Shown in pieces: positions 1 to 7,979 of a stretch of 33,166 bases of DNA. Under the pieces are notes generated by a model, which worked only from the letters and a program-made list of their open reading frames with translations, was not told the origin of the DNA and searched no databases. The position numbers and the translations under genes were made by a program. This stretch comes from Planctomycetota bacterium (lineage in GTDB: Bacteria > Planctomycetota > Phycisphaerae > SM23-33). Numbering within the stretch: position 1 is the stretch's first letter; the number at the start of each line of letters is the position of its first letter. Where the stretch lies: positions 1-33,166 of the forward strand of contig DAOVZK010000025.1 in assembly GCA_030635145.1 (NCBI GenBank), in the 5' to 3' direction.

Positions 1-1
1 A

Positions 2-151
2 TATCGCAAACGAAATATAGTGGAGAGGTTGATCGGCTGGCTGAAAGAAAACCGTAGAGTGCTTAGCCGTTTTGAGAAAACTGCAAAAAATTTCATTGGA
101 ATGATCAAGATGGCCTTCATCCACCGATACCTGAGATTGGCAACAAAATGA
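2..151 (+). CDS. IS5-type transposase, C-terminal end (cut by window edge)
   Basis: An open frame enters from the left edge and ends at a TGA at 149-151. The roughly 49 visible residues contain RNIVERLIGWLKENRR, followed by an aromatic and basic tail with FIHRYLRL. This matches the end of IS5-family DDE transposases, where the last catalytic Glu lies in the R-N-x-V-E-R-L-x-G segment. The upstream part, including the first two acidic residues, is outside the window, so whether the element is intact cannot be judged. The stop codon overlaps the ATG of the next transposase fragment, which suggests that two mobile elements have been fused or nested here. Confidence 0.7.
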   Translation, partial: YRKRNIVERLIGWLKENRRVLSRFEKTAKNFIGMIKMAFIHRYLRLATK

Positions 152-258
152 CTTTTCAGACAAAGCCTAGTACTGTAGGCCGCAATGAGCAACAGATCCG
201 CAAGTATATTCGAGAGCAGGAAAAGCATCAGCAAGCCGAAGGTCGTTTGTTTGAGTAA
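148..258 (+). pseudogene. IS200/REP-associated (Y1) transposase C-terminal remnant
   Basis: A 36-codon frame ends with IRKYIREQEKHQQ and then a short tail. This resembles the C-terminal helix of Y1 (HUH) transposases of the IS200 and REP-associated type, which commonly end in YI-x-NQ-x-EHH. The catalytic His-x-His and Tyr regions are absent, so this is only the 3' end of such a gene. It overlaps the IS5-type stop by four bases, and the point where the two sequences were joined cannot be fixed from this window. Two hairpins follow directly (273-320), as expected for the right end of an IS200-like element. The family call rests on one short motif and is moderate. Confidence 0.5.
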
Positions 259-272
259 CAAGGTATATTAAC

Positions 273-320
273 GGCCCCTTCTAGCAGGGCCTTCCTCATA
301 CCACCAGTTCTACTGGTGGT
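273..320. repeat. Two hairpins at the right end of an IS200-like remnant
   Basis: Hairpin 1 pairs GGCCC (273-277) with GGGCC (287-291). Hairpin 2 is a perfect 9-bp inverted repeat, ACCACCAGT (300-308) and ACTGGTGGT (312-320), with a TCT loop. IS200/IS605-type elements carry subterminal hairpins recognised by their Y1 transposase, and a Y1 remnant ends 15 bases upstream. The second hairpin lies exactly where the CBM9-like reading frame on the other strand loses its family-like sequence, so it probably marks the element boundary. Confidence 0.55.
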
Positions 321-497
321 TATTAATTGCAGCACAATCGGATTCGGCATCTCCTCCCAATCGTCAAGACACCCATCAATCACAACTGCCGGGTCTACGT
401 CAAACGGCATCACGTGCAACTTCTCCCCATACGCACTCCCAAACGATACTACGAACAAGATTGCCCACACCAAAACACGCGTCCACAACATCTTCAT
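321..497 (-). pseudogene. Truncated secreted CBM9/DOMON-like protein, N-terminal part
   Basis: The start codon at 497 opens MKMLWTRVLVWAILFVVSFG, a clean signal peptide. The mature start holds VVIDGCLDDWEEMP, which resembles the opening strand of CBM9/DOMON-like carbohydrate-binding modules (typically V-I-D-G-x-L-D-x-W). The familiar sequence stops at about 321-327, where the hairpin 300-320 begins. The frame then runs to a stop at 228 with no recognisable content. It follows the URO-D-like gene on the same strand and could have been in its operon. An alternative start at 584 has an AGGA nine bases upstream. The 497 start also has AGGA (5 bases) and gives the better signal peptide. The product is probably non-functional. 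Confidence 0.6.
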
Positions 498-626
498 CTT
501 GATCCTACCCAATAGAGTTAGCCCACCGGGAGAAGCAGGGGATATTTTCCTATTTGTCATCGTCATAAATCTGTTCTTTTTCATTTTCTTTAATCCTTTC
601 AAAATACAGCATGTCGATTATAGCCT

Positions 627-1868
627 TTAGGAGTATTTAACTGCCAATTCTTTGGCGATGTCTGTCCAAACATGCAGCCGATCGCTATGACCGCGTAAAG
701 TCTGAAGTTCACGCAAAACAATCTGATACCGCCGCCCCTGCAGCCGCTTTATGCCTTTTTCCAGTTCCCGGCGAATCGCTGAAGTGTCATCCGGAAATAC
801 AACATCGCTGGCCTTCTGCCGCCACATAATGCAGTAGTCTGTCTCAATCCGGTCGAGCACAATGTCCAGGTTTGTCCAGGCACTGCAAACGAAAATTCGC
901 AGGTTAGGGATGCTCAGCACACGGTCGATCTTTTTGGTCAGATTTTCGCAGCAGCCGTAACAAACATAACCGAACCGCTCGAAAATCGGCTTTTGGTATT
1001 CGAGGAGGAACTCTTCCCACATAGCAGGGGATACCTGATCGAACTCCTGACTGTTACCCGCACACCAGCAGTTTGCGAGGGTATAGTTACCATCGATAGG
1101 CTCGGAGCCTACCGGGTCGCTGCACAGTGACGGTAAGATGTCACCGTAGCCCGTATTGTTAGGCTTCAGCAGCCCGCTAGCTTCCATCGTATCTAGCGAC
1201 CGCATCTTGGCATCACGCATGTGCGTCATCAATTTGTGTACGAGTTTCGGCGCGACGACCATGTCCATCATTACTTGCTCTAGGCCTCGCAGATCCGCGG
1301 CGGCGGTACCCAGCGTGGCACTGTCGAAACCTGGCCCGTAGAACAGCTCAACTGGCATTGCGCCACCGAGAAGAGCTTCGGTACGTTCCAATTCCCGGAG
1401 GGTTTTGGCGTGGTTGTAGGTGAAGGTTGGCATTTGCAGTTTATCAAAGTCCGCCTCGGTTTTCAGTGGCGGGTCGTATCCCCACGCGCCACCGGCTTCA
1501 CTGGCGGTATGCCGGCCTACCTCAACACCCCACTGGTTGGGCGGATCAATGTCGATAACCGGTAAGACAGAGAAAAACGGGGCGAATACAGTATCGTCGC
1601 CGATGTCGTGTTTGTGGAGATCTTTGCGGAATTTGTACTCGATGTTCCGCAGCCAGGGATCCTGGCAAACGAGGGTGTTGGATGGAATAATCTCTTCCCA
1701 GCAACCCCCGGGTAAGCACCAGACCGGAGACCTGTCCGGCTTTCGCAAGGCGTTTACATCTTTCCAACGCTGTATGATTTGCTCGTTTTCCGCTTCTTTT
1801 GAAAACTCTGCCACCTGTTCGGCAAGCTGCCGCACAATTTGACGTTCATACTGTAACTGCTTTTCCAT
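627..1868 (-). CDS. URO-D-like (MtaA/CmuA-type superfamily) protein 1
   Basis: A 413-residue soluble protein of the uroporphyrinogen decarboxylase-like fold. This superfamily includes true HemE and the MtaA/CmuA corrinoid methyltransferases. HemE is unlikely because the HemE N-terminal signature is absent and the gene is not with other haem genes. The C-terminal half has C303-Y-G-C306-C307-E followed by K-x-x-R and PNLR, which looks like a metal/thiol site of the methyltransferase-like branch. The first 45 residues are charged and probably helical. It is divergent from an AraC regulator (2077-2991) and precedes the broken CBM9-like gene. Substrate unknown; methyl transfer from a methylated metabolite is an inference from the family. 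It differs strongly from the second URO-D-like protein at 8050-9120. Confidence 0.7.
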   Translation of the reverse strand: MEKQLQYERQIVRQLAEQVAEFSKEAENEQIIQRWKDVNALRKPDRSPVWCLPGGCWEEIIPSNTLVCQDPWLRNIEYKFRKDLHKHDIGDDTVFAPFFSVLPVIDIDPPNQWGVEVGRHTASEAGGAWGYDPPLKTEADFDKLQMPTFTYNHAKTLRELERTEALLGGAMPVELFYGPGFDSATLGTAAADLRGLEQVMMDMVVAPKLVHKLMTHMRDAKMRSLDTMEASGLLKPNNTGYGDILPSLCSDPVGSEPIDGNYTLANCWCAGNSQEFDQVSPAMWEEFLLEYQKPIFERFGYVCYGCCENLTKKIDRVLSIPNLRIFVCSAWTNLDIVLDRIETDYCIMWRQKASDVVFPDDTSAIRRELEKGIKRLQGRRYQIVLRELQTLRGHSDRLHVWTDIAKELAVKYS

Positions 1869-1902
1869 ATTTTAGCTCCCATTAGCTCCAAAAATTACCC
1901 TT

Positions 1903-1943
1903 GTATTATCCGGTATGCTAAAAATAATTCAATGGACAAAACG
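1903..1943 (-). promoter_or_regulatory. Putative promoter and activator box of URO-D-like gene 1
   Basis: On the minus strand, TTGAAT (1932-1927) and TAATAC (1908-1903) are separated by 18 bases, a fair sigma-70 pair. Directly upstream of the -35 lies GGACAAAACG on the plus strand (1934-1943), the normal place for an AraC-type activator site. The 11-mer GTCCATTGAAT, which includes the -35, recurs at the same place before the second URO-D-like gene. Confidence 0.45.
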
Positions 1944-2042
1944 CTCAAAATAGTGTACATTCCGAAACTACACCTTATTAAGGGCAGTAGATTTCCGCGT
2001 TAAAAATTATAACTGTGTTTGTCTAAAAGCAAGTTGCCGAAC

Positions 2043-2052
2043 GGACAAAACG
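2043..2052 (+). promoter_or_regulatory. Second GGACAAAACG box, upstream of AraC gene 1
   Basis: An exact 10-bp direct repeat of the box at 1934-1943, 109 bp away in the same orientation and 24 bases before the AraC start codon. Two identical boxes in a 208-bp divergent intergenic region suggest operator half-sites for the neighbouring AraC regulator, possibly for autoregulation or DNA looping. Binding is not shown by the sequence alone. Confidence 0.35.
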
Positions 2053-2076
2053 AGAAAACCCAATTGCGATCAGTAT

Positions 2077-2991
2077 ATGAGTTCCAGCCAAAAACAATTT
2101 CCCCCATCCGGCAGCTTTAAAGTAATCAGCCCGTCCCCACCAAAATTGCCCCGGCAGAACGACCAGCTCGATTCATTTCTTGAAAACATAGCCATTACCC
2201 CCATTTCCGCTGTACGCTGGCATTGTGAACCAACATGGTTTCAATCACCGAGACGACTTCAGGATTCCATGTGGTATTTCAATGAAAGTGGCAAATGCAA
2301 ATGCTGGATAGATAATCCAGCCAACTCGTTCGAGCTGAATCCCGGCGATCTGTTCATGATACCGCAAAACTGTCTCCACGAAGTCTACCCTGTTACCCCC
2401 GAACCTATCCGAAGTATAACTGTCCATTTTCTGATTGAAAATTCCGAAACTGCAGATTCCTTGTTCTTGCTGGGTATAAAAGGTGTGTTCAGAGATACCT
2501 CCTCCTGTAACTTCAAAAAAATAAACGACCGTCTCGTTACCGAATTTGCCACACACCTACCGGGCTTTAGGTGCAGCAGTCACACCCTTCTTATGCAGTT
2601 GCTCGTAGGCCTCGTTCGCACTTATGGAAACCGCCTGACCATTCCAACCGAATCCGCATATAAAAGAATCCTTCCCCTATTACCCGTATTCAAGCTCGTG
2701 AATGAAAAAATAGCCGACCCCGAGTTTTGCATTGCCGAGATGGCCGCACATATTTGCGTCAGTGAAGTGTATCTCCGCCGCCTCTTCAAGCTGGCCAATC
2801 TGCCATCACCCCTGAAATACATAAATAAAAAAAGAATTGACACTGCGTCACTGCTGCTACGTACAACAAGTATCAGCATAAAGCAAATTGCCGCCAGATG
2901 TGGGTTTCAAAACACACATTATTTTTTCCGCACTTTTAAAGCCCAAACATCATTGACACCTACACAATATCGCAAAAAAGTTGAAATTTAA
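2077..2991 (+). CDS. AraC-family transcriptional regulator 1 (cupin plus HTH)
   Basis: A 304-residue protein. The N-terminal half is a cupin-type sensor barrel, with the typical stretch around LNPGDLFMIPQNCLHEVYP. The C-terminal 100 residues form the AraC double helix-turn-helix, including AEMAAHICVSEVYLRRLFK and the signature region IKQIAARCGFQNTHYFFRTFK ending in P-x-Q-Y-R. It probably senses a small ligand, perhaps a sugar or methylated compound, and controls the divergent URO-D-like gene. No clear Shine-Dalgarno precedes the ATG at 2077. The ligand is unknown. The protein is longer than the second AraC regulator at 7169-7942 and they share little sequence in the sensor half. Confidence 0.88.
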   Translation: MSSSQKQFPPSGSFKVISPSPPKLPRQNDQLDSFLENIAITPISAVRWHCEPTWFQSPRRLQDSMWYFNESGKCKCWIDNPANSFELNPGDLFMIPQNCLHEVYPVTPEPIRSITVHFLIENSETADSLFLLGIKGVFRDTSSCNFKKINDRLVTEFATHLPGFRCSSHTLLMQLLVGLVRTYGNRLTIPTESAYKRILPLLPVFKLVNEKIADPEFCIAEMAAHICVSEVYLRRLFKLANLPSPLKYINKKRIDTASLLLRTTSISIKQIAARCGFQNTHYFFRTFKAQTSLTPTQYRKKVEI

Positions 2992-3052
2992 ATCTGCGGG
3001 CATCATGATAATGTCCTACGTACCATCAAAATAGCTTATAGTCTGTCCTGCG

Positions 3053-3079
3053 AAAAACCCACCCATCGCGGTTTTTTTT
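3053..3079 (+). terminator. Putative intrinsic terminator after AraC gene 1
   Basis: AAAAACC (3053-3059) can pair with GGTTTTT (3070-3076) across a 10-base loop, followed by a run of T to 3079. It lies 61 bases after the AraC stop. The stem is AT-rich, so its strength is uncertain. Confidence 0.45.
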
Positions 3080-3259
3080 GTGCGCGGGATGAGAACCCCG
3101 CAGGTTCCGCGCAGCGTAGCGAAACACTCTCGCTGGCGCCTTAGACAAATTTTTGCAAAAGAATTATAAGAACCACTCCACTGTGCTTTTTATGAAACTA
3201 TTTGTGTCATTGCGGGTCTAATATGATGTAAAATCAACGGCATAATAAAATCGGGAGTC
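3080..3259. other. Gap between AraC gene 1 and the DUF4175-like gene
   Basis: No reading frame of interest and no RNA gene was seen. Positions 3100-3142 contain GC-rich partial palindromes around CAGCG and CGCTG. A similar motif in inverted orientation (GTGTTTCGCT then CTGCGC) occurs near 9652-9668, so this may be a decayed copy of a dispersed repeat. No convincing -35/-10 pair was found. Confidence 0.3.
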
Positions 3260-3314
3260 TTTTAGCAAAGATTTAGCAAAAATTTGGCAGAGATTTGGCA
3301 GGGATATGGCAGAA
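3260..3314 (+). repeat. Five tandem 11-bp units spanning RBS and start codon
   Basis: The units are TTTTAGCAAAG (3260-3270), ATTTAGCAAAA (3271-3281), ATTTGGCAGAG (3282-3292), ATTTGGCAGGG (3293-3303) and ATATGGCAGAA (3304-3314). The last unit holds the ATG (3306) of the DUF4175-like gene, and the unit before it supplies the purine-rich GGCAGGG that acts as its ribosome binding site. The 11-bp period is about one helical turn. Confidence 0.75.
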
Positions 3315-5936
3315 CCGCAGCAATCTGAAGTTAAGCAGTCGCCTGAAAAGACCGGCGAGGTGTTTTTCGAGTATGCCCTTCGCGTAACTCGCGGGAGAGT
3401 GCGGGTGGTTGATGTGCTGTCGGCGTTGCTGCTGATGTTGGCCGTGGCGTGCGGATTCGTGCTGGTTGTGGTGATTTGCGATCACGCGATTCCCGGTGGA
3501 TTGTCCAAACCCGCACGCGATGTTCTGCGATGGGGTTGCCTGCTGGGTGAAATCATCCTCGGTGTGCTGCTGATAGTTACCCCGATGTTGCGGCGGATCA
3601 ATGATTTGTACGTCGCGCGGATGATCGAAAAGGCTAACCCGCAATTTCGCAACGACCTGACGTCGGCGCTTCAGTTGTCGGAGGTTAAGGGCGTGTCGGC
3701 GGAGTCGTTGCTGGCGATTCGCAAGAGGGCATCGCGGCAGGCGGCGGGTGTAGACATGATCGCCTCGGTGAATCTCGGAGGGCTGAAACTCGCGGGTCTG
3801 GTTTTGTTCGGAGCGATTCTGGTGTTCGCGGCGTACGCGATTTTTTCGCCCAAGTCCGTTTTTACTTCGCTTGCCAGGGTGCTGGGTAACGACTCGCTCG
3901 AGGCACCGAGCTGCACGCAGATTATTTCGCTCGATCCGCAGGACGGGTTCGTGGTGCTGGGCGGAACGAAGGTTACGTTTGAGGCGGTCGTAAAAAACGG
4001 CGACTATTTACCACAGCTGCGTTTGCGGCGGGGCAATACTAAGACGTTTCTCGACGAGGATTCCTTGAAGATGGCGCCGTTTGGAAAACGCAAGGGCAAA
4101 ACATCTGCGTACCGCGCCACGTGGACAAGCCCGGCGGTAAGCACTACCGTGAAATTTTGGGTTTCATGCGGTGATGCCATGACTCGCAAGCGGACTATTA
4201 AAATTTTGCCGATCCCAGCTGTCCGCACCGTTGCCGCCAAGCTCGATTGGCCGAAATACACCCATCGCGGAACTACGCACCAGCAGGGCGGGCATGTTGA
4301 GGGGCTTAAAGGCACTGTTGTTACGATCACCGCCGAGACGAACCTGCCCGTTTCGCAGGGCGTGCTGAAATTCAAGTCCGGAAAGTCGCTGCTGGGCGAC
4401 CCAAAGAAAAATATCATCACCAGCACATTCACGATGGATGGTGACGACAGCTACGCCATCGAATTTACGACCGTCGAACTTGGGATAAACGCCAAGTCCA
4501 TCGATTACAACGTTCGCAGCTATCGCGACGGGCCCCCGGAGGTAAAGCTTACCGAACCGGCCGGACAGTTGGAACTGGCACTGAACGAAAAACTCGAAAT
4601 TACCGGCGGGGCGAGTGACGATTTCGGAATTTCACGAGTCGAACTTGTCTGCATTAAGAACGGGGTATCCCGCGTTCGCGAAATTTCGTCGCACGCCGAA
4701 CCGGGCAGCTCAGCTGCGCGAATAAGATACAGCATACCCGTAAAAAAACTTGGCGAATCCGGGGACTCGCTGGAATGCTTCGTGCGAGTGTGGGATTACG
4801 CCCCGCAGGACGACCCGCTGTTGAGCGGGAATATGGGCGTGTCGAAAAAATTTACGCTGAAAATTCTTCCCCCGCAAGTCGAGCTGGCGTCAGCTGCCGG
4901 CGGCGGTGAGAAACCTGGCAGCGAAGACCCCACCAAGCAACCCGCGACGGAAAAATCGAAATCAGAATTAGAATCTACCGAAGCCACCAAGCAACCCACG
5001 ACGGAAGAAAAACACCCCGGCGAAGAACCACCCGAGAGTGTTGAGGATGAAACACCAAGACTGGACGAGGATTCTGCTGACGAAAATTCCGACGCGCCCG
5101 AGGCTGACGCACCTGAGGCAGACGCACCGGATCAGCAGGATGAGTTGGAAATCAGCGAACAGGATGCCCAAAAACTTGAAGACCTCCGCGAAGCCCTGGA
5201 CGATGCCGGCGAAGGCGAAGGAGCTGGTGAGGGCGAAGGTGAAGGAGCTGGCGAAGGCGAGGGTGAAGGTGCCGGCGAAGGTGAAGGTGCTGGTGAAGGT
5301 GAAGGAGTTGGTGAGGGCGAAGGTGTCGGTGAAGGCGAAGGCGCTGGCGAGGGTGAAGGTGCTGGCGAGGGCGAAGGAGCTGGTGAGGGCGAAGGTGAAG
5401 GTGCTGGTGAAGGTGGTAAGGGTGGTGGGAATTCGGGAAGCCACTCCAAAGATGATGCCCCGAAACCCGATAAGCCCGAAGATTCAGAAAGTTCCGAAAA
5501 AGTTATCGGCCGTCTCGATGCGATCAAACGTGCCCTGCGAAACGCCAAAAAACAAATCGATACCGACAATGTCGACCCCGAACTGCTCAAGAAGCTTAAC
5601 ATGGACAAGCAGGAGTTCATCAAATTTGTCGAAAAGTACAGCGAACATTTTGAGACGGAGAAAAAATCTGATAAACCCGGTAGCTCCGACGAAAAAACGC
5701 CAGCCCCTAAAATGATTGGCGATGATGAGATGAAAACCGGTAGCGGTGGGGGAGTTGGCGATGTGAAGCTTGATGGCGAACCGGGCGAAAAGATCAAAAC
5801 CGTCACCGGGCGAGGGGCTGTTGGTAAGGTTGCCCCGAAACATCGCAAAAAACTTGATGCATACTACCGGGCCGTCAGCGAAGGAACCAGCGACGCCGCG
5901 CCGGATAAAAGTCAACCCGACGATAGCGAGAAATGA
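3306..5936 (+). CDS. DUF4175-like multi-pass membrane protein with Gly-Glu repeat tract
   Basis: An 876-residue protein. Hydrophobic segments at about 35-58, 76-94 and 160-180 anchor it. Between the second and third is a charged helical region ([19 protein letters not shown]). Residues 200-530 look like beta-rich periplasmic or extracytoplasmic domains (a DxPPEVxLxEP-type segment near 410). Then comes an acidic Pro/Glu/Thr region, a 75-residue Gly-Glu-Ala repeat (about 633-709), a short helical segment and a tail with [20 protein letters not shown]. This arrangement resembles the large membrane protein (DUF4175 type) found with MoxR, DUF58 and BatA-like genes in planctomycetes. Function unknown. 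Here it has no such neighbours; the BatA-like gene is 9 kb away. ispH follows by 39 bases. Confidence 0.7.
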   Translation: MAEPQQSEVKQSPEKTGEVFFEYALRVTRGRVRVVDVLSALLLMLAVACGFVLVVVICDHAIPGGLSKPARDVLRWGCLLGEIILGVLLIVTPMLRRINDLYVARMIEKANPQFRNDLTSALQLSEVKGVSAESLLAIRKRASRQAAGVDMIASVNLGGLKLAGLVLFGAILVFAAYAIFSPKSVFTSLARVLGNDSLEAPSCTQIISLDPQDGFVVLGGTKVTFEAVVKNGDYLPQLRLRRGNTKTFLDEDSLKMAPFGKRKGKTSAYRATWTSPAVSTTVKFWVSCGDAMTRKRTIKILPIPAVRTVAAKLDWPKYTHRGTTHQQGGHVEGLKGTVVTITAETNLPVSQGVLKFKSGKSLLGDPKKNIITSTFTMDGDDSYAIEFTTVELGINAKSIDYNVRSYRDGPPEVKLTEPAGQLELALNEKLEITGGASDDFGISRVELVCIKNGVSRVREISSHAEPGSSAARIRYSIPVKKLGESGDSLECFVRVWDYAPQDDPLLSGNMGVSKKFTLKILPPQVELASAAGGGEKPGSEDPTKQPATEKSKSELESTEATKQPTTEEKHPGEEPPESVEDETPRLDEDSADENSDAPEADAPEADAPDQQDELEISEQDAQKLEDLREALDDAGEGEGAGEGEGEGAGEGEGEGAGEGEGAGEGEGVGEGEGVGEGEGAGEGEGAGEGEGAGEGEGEGAGEGGKGGGNSGSHSKDDAPKPDKPEDSESSEKVIGRLDAIKRALRNAKKQIDTDNVDPELLKKLNMDKQEFIKFVEKYSEHFETEKKSDKPGSSDEKTPAPKMIGDDEMKTGSGGGVGDVKLDGEPGEKIKTVTGRGAVGKVAPKHRKKLDAYYRAVSEGTSDAAPDKSQPDDSEK
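5206..5418 (+). repeat. Low-complexity tract encoding (A/V)GEGEG repeats
   Basis: About a dozen imperfect repeats of a six- or eight-residue unit, A/V-G-E-G-E-G(-E-G), lie inside the DUF4175-like gene. The DNA is a run of GGN-GAR codons with different third bases (GGT, GGC, GGA; GAA, GAG), so the units are not all recent identical copies. The encoded segment is strongly acidic and should be disordered and extended. Opposite-strand frames here read as Pro-Ser-rich protein but are a by-product of the codon pattern. Confidence 0.9.
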
Positions 5937-5975
5937 TTGCTATCTGCGATGTGTTGAAGTTCAATAGGGGGCGAT

Positions 5976-7145
5976 ATGGCAGCAGAAAAAAAACATAACG
6001 ATGAGAAGTCCCTAGACGCGTTTAGTTCGCCGGTGCTGGACAGGATTTTTTCCGGCGACGATCCCGGGGTCTGGAATTTACCCGGTGGAGAGTTGGTCTT
6101 ACCGCGAGTGTTCGGTTTTTGCCGCGGGGTCAAGCGTGCTCTAATCATGGCTGACAAGGCCGTCACCGCCCATACCGACGGCCACAAAAACGGCAACCTG
6201 GTTTTGCTCGGAGAAATTATCCACAATCCGTGGGTGAACGATTATTTTTCGCGGCGTGGGGTGAAAATCCTCACCACAGACCAGTGCAGCAGCTGCGTGG
6301 GGCGATACGTGACCCGCGAAGACACCGCCATCATCCCCGCCTTCGGTGTGCCGCTGGAAATCGAACAGCAACTCAAACAAATCGGGTGCGACATTATCGA
6401 TTGCTCGTGCGGGGACGTGATTCGTTTGTGGCGTTGGAGCGAAAAGGCGGTGAAAGACGGGTTTGGGGTTTTGATTTTCGGCCGAGCGATGCACGACGAG
6501 ACTGTCGTTACAAAAACGCGGCTGGCGGCGGCGGGTGGAAAATATCTCGTCGTCGAAAATATCGAACAGGTCGAAAAATTTACAAAAATGATCGCCGATG
6601 CCCACGAAGCCCCCGACTTGCGCGAAATTTTCGGCCCAGATGCGACAAATACCGACTCGCCAAGCCATTTCCTGACCCTCGCCCAGGTCAGCCAAACCAC
6701 AATGCTGTACAATCACACGCAGAAAATCTGCGAAATGATCCTCGATGTATTCGTAGAGAGGTTCGGTAAGTCCGCTGCCAAAAAGCAGTTAATGTTTCAG
6801 CCGACCGTCTGCCGAGCCACTCAGGATCGCCAAAACGCAGCTGTCGAACTTTGCAGCTCCGGATGCGACCTCGTTATTGTCGTGGGCGGGTTTGGGTCGT
6901 CAAATACGCGGCATTTGCACGAGTTGGCGGGGAAATATGCTCCGTCGTATCTTATCGAAGACGCTGAGGCGATCCAAAGCCCCGCCCAACTGACAACCTA
7001 CGACGGTGATAGCGACGACTCGGTGAGCATAAAAGATTGGTTACCCGCCAAACGCCCGCTGAAAATCGGTGTCCTTGCCGGTGCATCAAGCCCGCAAGTG
7101 GTTGTGGGACAAGTGCTTGAAAAACTCGCGGGGTTTCTGAAATAA
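5976..7145 (+). CDS. ispH: 4-hydroxy-3-methylbut-2-enyl diphosphate reductase
   Basis: IspH (LytB) converts HMBPP to IPP and DMAPP, the last step of the MEP isoprenoid pathway, using a 4Fe-4S cluster held by three cysteines. Visible landmarks: FGFCRGVKRA with C49; GEIIHNPWV with H83; IDCSCGD, where C145 aligns with the second cluster cysteine; AMHDET with H173; AQVSQTTM; CRATQDRQ with C279; GGFGSSNTRHL; and a late AGASSPQ. At 389 residues it is longer than the roughly 310-residue E. coli enzyme, with extra sequence at the N-terminus (about 40 residues) and near 205-230. There is a good RBS (AGGGGG, 5 bases before the ATG). Extra cysteines at 104, 107 and 143 are notable. Confidence 0.93.
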   Translation: MAAEKKHNDEKSLDAFSSPVLDRIFSGDDPGVWNLPGGELVLPRVFGFCRGVKRALIMADKAVTAHTDGHKNGNLVLLGEIIHNPWVNDYFSRRGVKILTTDQCSSCVGRYVTREDTAIIPAFGVPLEIEQQLKQIGCDIIDCSCGDVIRLWRWSEKAVKDGFGVLIFGRAMHDETVVTKTRLAAAGGKYLVVENIEQVEKFTKMIADAHEAPDLREIFGPDATNTDSPSHFLTLAQVSQTTMLYNHTQKICEMILDVFVERFGKSAAKKQLMFQPTVCRATQDRQNAAVELCSSGCDLVIVVGGFGSSNTRHLHELAGKYAPSYLIEDAEAIQSPAQLTTYDGDSDDSVSIKDWLPAKRPLKIGVLAGASSPQVVVGQVLEKLAGFLK

Positions 7146-7153
7146 ACCGGAAC

Positions 7154-7171
7154 TAACTACTATAGTGGTTA
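7154..7171. terminator. Near-palindrome between convergent ispH and AraC gene 2
   Basis: TAACTACTATAGTGGTTA is an almost perfect inverted repeat between two convergent genes, overlapping the AraC stop codon. CCG and CGG flank it a few bases out. It could help terminate both transcripts, but there is no long T run on either side. Confidence 0.3.
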
Positions 7172-7942
7172 TCGGCTTTTGCGGAATTTTCCGGGCGGTA
7201 ACCCGAGGTGTTTGGTGAATTGGCGGGTGAAGAAATACACGTCCCGGAACCCGAGCTGGGCGGAAATGTGTTTGATGGGCAAATCTGTGTCAACCAGCAG
7301 ATGCTGGGCTTTTGTCAGGCGGGCCAGCAGGGTATAGGAGTGTATCGGCATATCGGCTGCCATCCGAAACCGTCGCCGCAAAGTGCTCGTTGCCATATTC
7401 ATTGAAGCTGCGAGGGCATCGTAGTCCACGGGATAATTTTTCGGATCGGTGATTACCTCCAATACCTGATCCAGCCACGTTTTTCGAGTGGGCTGAACGA
7501 GGATCGAGGCTTCTGCCAATTCCAGGAGGATTCCCTCCAGAATATTTACCGCTCGCCGATGCGCCAGCGGTGTGGGTTGATGAGCAAGATGGATCAGATC
7601 GTCCATTTGTTTGCTGTAGTTTCGATTACGTAGTCCCGTTAACGGTTTGAGTGGCAGCAGACCCTCTGAAATCCAACGAACGGCAAGCGGACCTCTAAAT
7701 GCTACATATCTGTGCTCCCAATGCTTGTGGGGCTTGTTGGGATGAAAGCGAATGAAAGGCCCCGGCGAACAAGGCCAAAACATGTGGGGTGCAAGTTCGT
7801 GGCGGACATTATCATAAAACAGCTCCACGCCCCCACGGGTGATGTACTGCAAAGAGCAATACCCGTCGAAGTGTTTGGCAACATGTGTGTCGCATTGTGG
7901 AATATGACTGCCGTGCAGGAAAATGATTTCGTCACTTTTCAT
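7169..7942 (-). CDS. AraC-family transcriptional regulator 2
   Basis: A 257-residue regulator. The N-terminal half (about 1-110) is a compact cupin-like sensor with conserved-looking GYCSLQYITRGGVELFYD. The C-terminal part (about 160-257) is the AraC DNA-binding domain: YDALAASMNMATSTLRRRFR is the first helix-turn-helix, and IKHISAQLGFRDVYFFTRQF, ending in LPPGKFRKSR, is the second. It is transcribed away from the URO-D-like gene at 8050, the same arrangement as at 627-2991. It is therefore the likely local regulator of that gene. No Shine-Dalgarno is obvious, and a -10-like TACAAT ends 8 bases before the ATG, so the mRNA may have almost no leader. The effector is unknown. Confidence 0.88.
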   Translation of the reverse strand: MKSDEIIFLHGSHIPQCDTHVAKHFDGYCSLQYITRGGVELFYDNVRHELAPHMFWPCSPGPFIRFHPNKPHKHWEHRYVAFRGPLAVRWISEGLLPLKPLTGLRNRNYSKQMDDLIHLAHQPTPLAHRRAVNILEGILLELAEASILVQPTRKTWLDQVLEVITDPKNYPVDYDALAASMNMATSTLRRRFRMAADMPIHSYTLLARLTKAQHLLVDTDLPIKHISAQLGFRDVYFFTRQFTKHLGLPPGKFRKSR

Positions 7943-7950
7943 GTGATCAT

Positions 7951-7979
7951 ATTGTACAAAACTAAACTTATAAAGTCCA
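7951..7979 (-). promoter_or_regulatory. Putative promoter of AraC gene 2
   Basis: On the minus strand TGGACT (7979-7974) and TACAAT (7956-7951) are separated by 17 bases. TACAAT ends 8 bases before the start codon, so transcription would start at or next to the ATG. The plus-strand sequence TGTACAAAACT (7953-7963) overlaps this -10 and resembles the GGACAAAACG boxes of the first AraC/URO-D pair, which would fit autorepression. Confidence 0.4.

Noticed and set aside
627-1868. Assignment of the URO-D-like genes as hemE
   Set aside because: The HemE N-terminal signature is missing in both, the Cys/His sets fit the methyltransferase-like branch, and no haem genes are nearby.
5206-5418. Tandem repeat considered as a CRISPR array
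   Set aside because: The repeat is in frame, made of 6-8 codon units without unique spacers, and codes for Gly-Glu.
5132-5848. Long minus-strand frame rich in Pro-Ser-Pro-Ala
   Set aside because: It is the complement of the GGN-GAR repeat in the DUF4175-like gene; no RBS or domain, and the plus-strand gene has clear membrane segments.
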